From the NCBI GenBank assembly GCA_964437215.1, contig CAYTFZ010000109.1, forward strand, positions 1 through 8,111: a stretch of DNA of 8,111 nucleotides, written 5' to 3'. The DNA comes from JAAYAN01 sp964437215 (lineage in GTDB: Bacteria; Bacteroidota; Ignavibacteria; Ignavibacteriales; Melioribacteraceae). Positions 7,017 to 8,111 of the stretch are shown piece by piece. Both the position numbers and the translations under genes were made by a program. Position 1 is the first letter of the stretch, and every line of letters begins with the position of its first letter. A model generated the notes under the pieces. That model had not been told where the DNA came from. It was given only the letters and a program-made list of their open reading frames with translations, and searched no databases.

Positions 7017-7206
7017 TTAATAACCTCTGGATTTTATTAATAAATGATTTTAATTACATTTTTTATTTTCGTGTCATTTCGCATAAAGTTGACATACTAA
7101 TGTTTTTTTTGAAGAAATTAATTATGCCCGATCAATTTGAATTGCTCGTAATTTCATATATATTATCGAATATCAATTATTTTAAAATTTAACAAAGTGG
7201 ATAACA
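7017..7206. promoter_or_regulatory. Divergent spacer between the small-protein operon and the porin gene
   Basis: The 190-base AT-rich spacer must hold promoters for both directions. It contains an inverted repeat TGTCA/TGACA (7072-7076 and 7090-7094, 13 bases apart), the right arm of which lies in a perfect TTGACA (7089-7094) that has no good -10 box at normal distance, and a 12-base AT palindrome at 7033-7044. No gene is supported here. Confidence 0.4.
7137..7164 (+). promoter_or_regulatory. Probable sigma70-type promoter of the porin-like gene
   Basis: TTGAAT (7137-7142, four of six) and TATATT (7159-7164, five of six) are 16 bases apart and would give a leader of about 35 bases before the ATG at 7207. 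A weak ribosome site (AGTGG, 7196-7200) follows. Plausible but unproven; other TA-rich -10 choices overlap it. Confidence 0.35.
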
Positions 7207-8111
7207 ATGAAAAAAAAATCTAAACTATTTCTCCTTTTCCTTTTAATTACTGTTTCCCTCTTTTCACAAGAAAAGCCGGCAGATGAATTTTCACTTAAAT
7301 TAAGCGGATATGTTAAAACCGATGTTTTTTACGATACGCGGCAATCGGTAACTGCCCGCGAAGGTCATCTTTATCTTTATCCGGCACCAGAACTGAAAGA
7401 TGCAAACGGAAATGATTTAAACTCCGAAACCTCGTTTAATTTTCTTTCTGTACAAAGCAGAATAAATGTTACAGCCTCGGGAACAGAAGCTTTGGGAGCA
7501 AAAATTAAAGGCGTTATAGAAGCTGATTTTTTCGGGAATGCAGATACCGATGTAAACGGTTTCCGGCTGCGCCACGCATACGTTACTTTAACTTGGGATA
7601 AAACCTCTCTGCTTGTAGGACAGTATTGGATACCAATGATGATTGTGGAATCCTGCCCCGGAACAGTTTCGTTTAATACCGGCGCACCATTTCAGCCGTT
7701 CGGGCGCAATCCGCAAATACGGCTTTCTCAGTCTGCCGGTAACTTTAAATTTATTGTGGCAGCATCCTCGCAGCGCGATATTCCAAGTCCCGGACCCGAC
7801 GGAGCAAGCTCTGCATATTTAAGAAACTCAAATATGCCAATATGGGATGCGCATATTCAATATGCACAAAATGGTTTTTTTGCCGGAGCCGGAACTAATT
7901 TTAAAATGATTAAACCGCGCGTTAAAACTTCTTTAAACCTGGAAACTAACTCAACTGTTAAAAGTCTTTCTTTTATGGCTTACGGAAAATATGAAACAGG
8001 ACTCTTTTCGTTGAAAGCTGAGACAATTTACGGCGAAAATATGTCCGATTATCTTTTATTAGGCGGTTATGCTGTTAAAAATATTAACTCTGCCACAGAC
8101 GAACACGAATA
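7207..8111 (+). CDS. Outer-membrane porin-like beta-barrel protein, partial (C-terminus off the right edge)
   Basis: The frame from ATG at 7207 stays open for 301 codons to the window end. Residues 1-20 are a clear signal peptide (KKKSK, then a Leu/Phe-rich core to FS) with likely cleavage before Gln21. The mature part shows alternating amphipathic strands with aromatic ends and turns rich in Gly, Asn and Asp: KLSGYVKTDVFYDT (31-44), FNFLSVQSRINVTASG (78-92), IKGVIEADFFGNADTD (100-115), FRLRHAYVTLTW (119-130), LLVGQYWIPM (135-144), then FNTGAPFQPFGRNPQIRLS (156-174). This fits a trimeric-porin or DcaP-like barrel of about 400 residues seen in Bacteroidota-type genomes; the rest lies outside. 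It probably sits in the outer membrane and passes small solutes; the solute is unknown. The gene is monocistronic at its 5' side, divergent from the small-protein operon. Confidence 0.8.
   Translation, partial: MKKKSKLFLLFLLITVSLFSQEKPADEFSLKLSGYVKTDVFYDTRQSVTAREGHLYLYPAPELKDANGNDLNSETSFNFLSVQSRINVTASGTEALGAKIKGVIEADFFGNADTDVNGFRLRHAYVTLTWDKTSLLVGQYWIPMMIVESCPGTVSFNTGAPFQPFGRNPQIRLSQSAGNFKFIVAASSQRDIPSPGPDGASSAYLRNSNMPIWDAHIQYAQNGFFAGAGTNFKMIKPRVKTSLNLETNSTVKSLSFMAYGKYETGLFSLKAETIYGENMSDYLLLGGYAVKNINSATDEHE

Noticed and set aside
6998..7192. Plus-strand 64-codon ORF crossing the divergent spacer to just before the porin
   Set aside because: It begins inside the opposite gene, has no ribosome site, has AT-driven Ile/Phe/Leu/Asn composition, and would cover the likely promoters of both neighbours.

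Overview
The window is AT-rich, coding-dense bacterial DNA from a Gram-negative organism: the gene at the right edge encodes an exported outer-membrane beta-barrel protein. Long tetratricopeptide (TPR) glycosyltransferases, a signal peptide ending in Phe-Ser before Gln, and the mix of weak and strong ribosome binding sites suggest the Bacteroidota/Ignavibacteriota/Chlorobiota group, with Ignavibacteria my best guess. There is no rRNA or marker gene, so this placement is inference. I see no tRNA, CRISPR array, insertion sequence or phage gene.

Left part (1-5744) is a glycosylation locus. A very large TPR-glycosyltransferase-TPR protein (minus strand, running off the left edge; 912 codons visible) is divergent from a two-gene plus-strand operon. 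The first operon gene fuses a CgeB-like GT-B glycosyltransferase, a GT2-like GT-A glycosyltransferase and a short TPR tail. The second, overlapping it by 4 bases, is a small class I SAM-dependent methyltransferase. Together they look able to build and methylate a glycan on a surface polymer or protein; the acceptor cannot be told from the sequence. The 266-base divergent spacer holds two directly abutting palindromes and short repeats, a good candidate for shared control.

Middle part (5745-7016): a bidirectional hairpin terminator separates the methyltransferase from a convergent minus-strand pair. This pair is a 77-residue protein of unknown family followed, with a one-base overlap, by a 325-residue protein whose C-terminal end resembles FIST sensory proteins. 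Both have good Shine-Dalgarno sequences, unlike the glycosylation genes.

Right part (7017-8111): a 190-base divergent spacer with a plausible sigma70-type promoter leads to a porin-like outer-membrane protein that is cut by the window edge after 301 codons.

The least described items are the small-protein/FIST-like pair, the palindrome cluster at 2828-2897, and the layout of the giant TPR glycosyltransferase, which has an apparent TTG start just behind an in-frame 19-codon mini-ORF closed by two stop codons. None of these is proven to be a new system.
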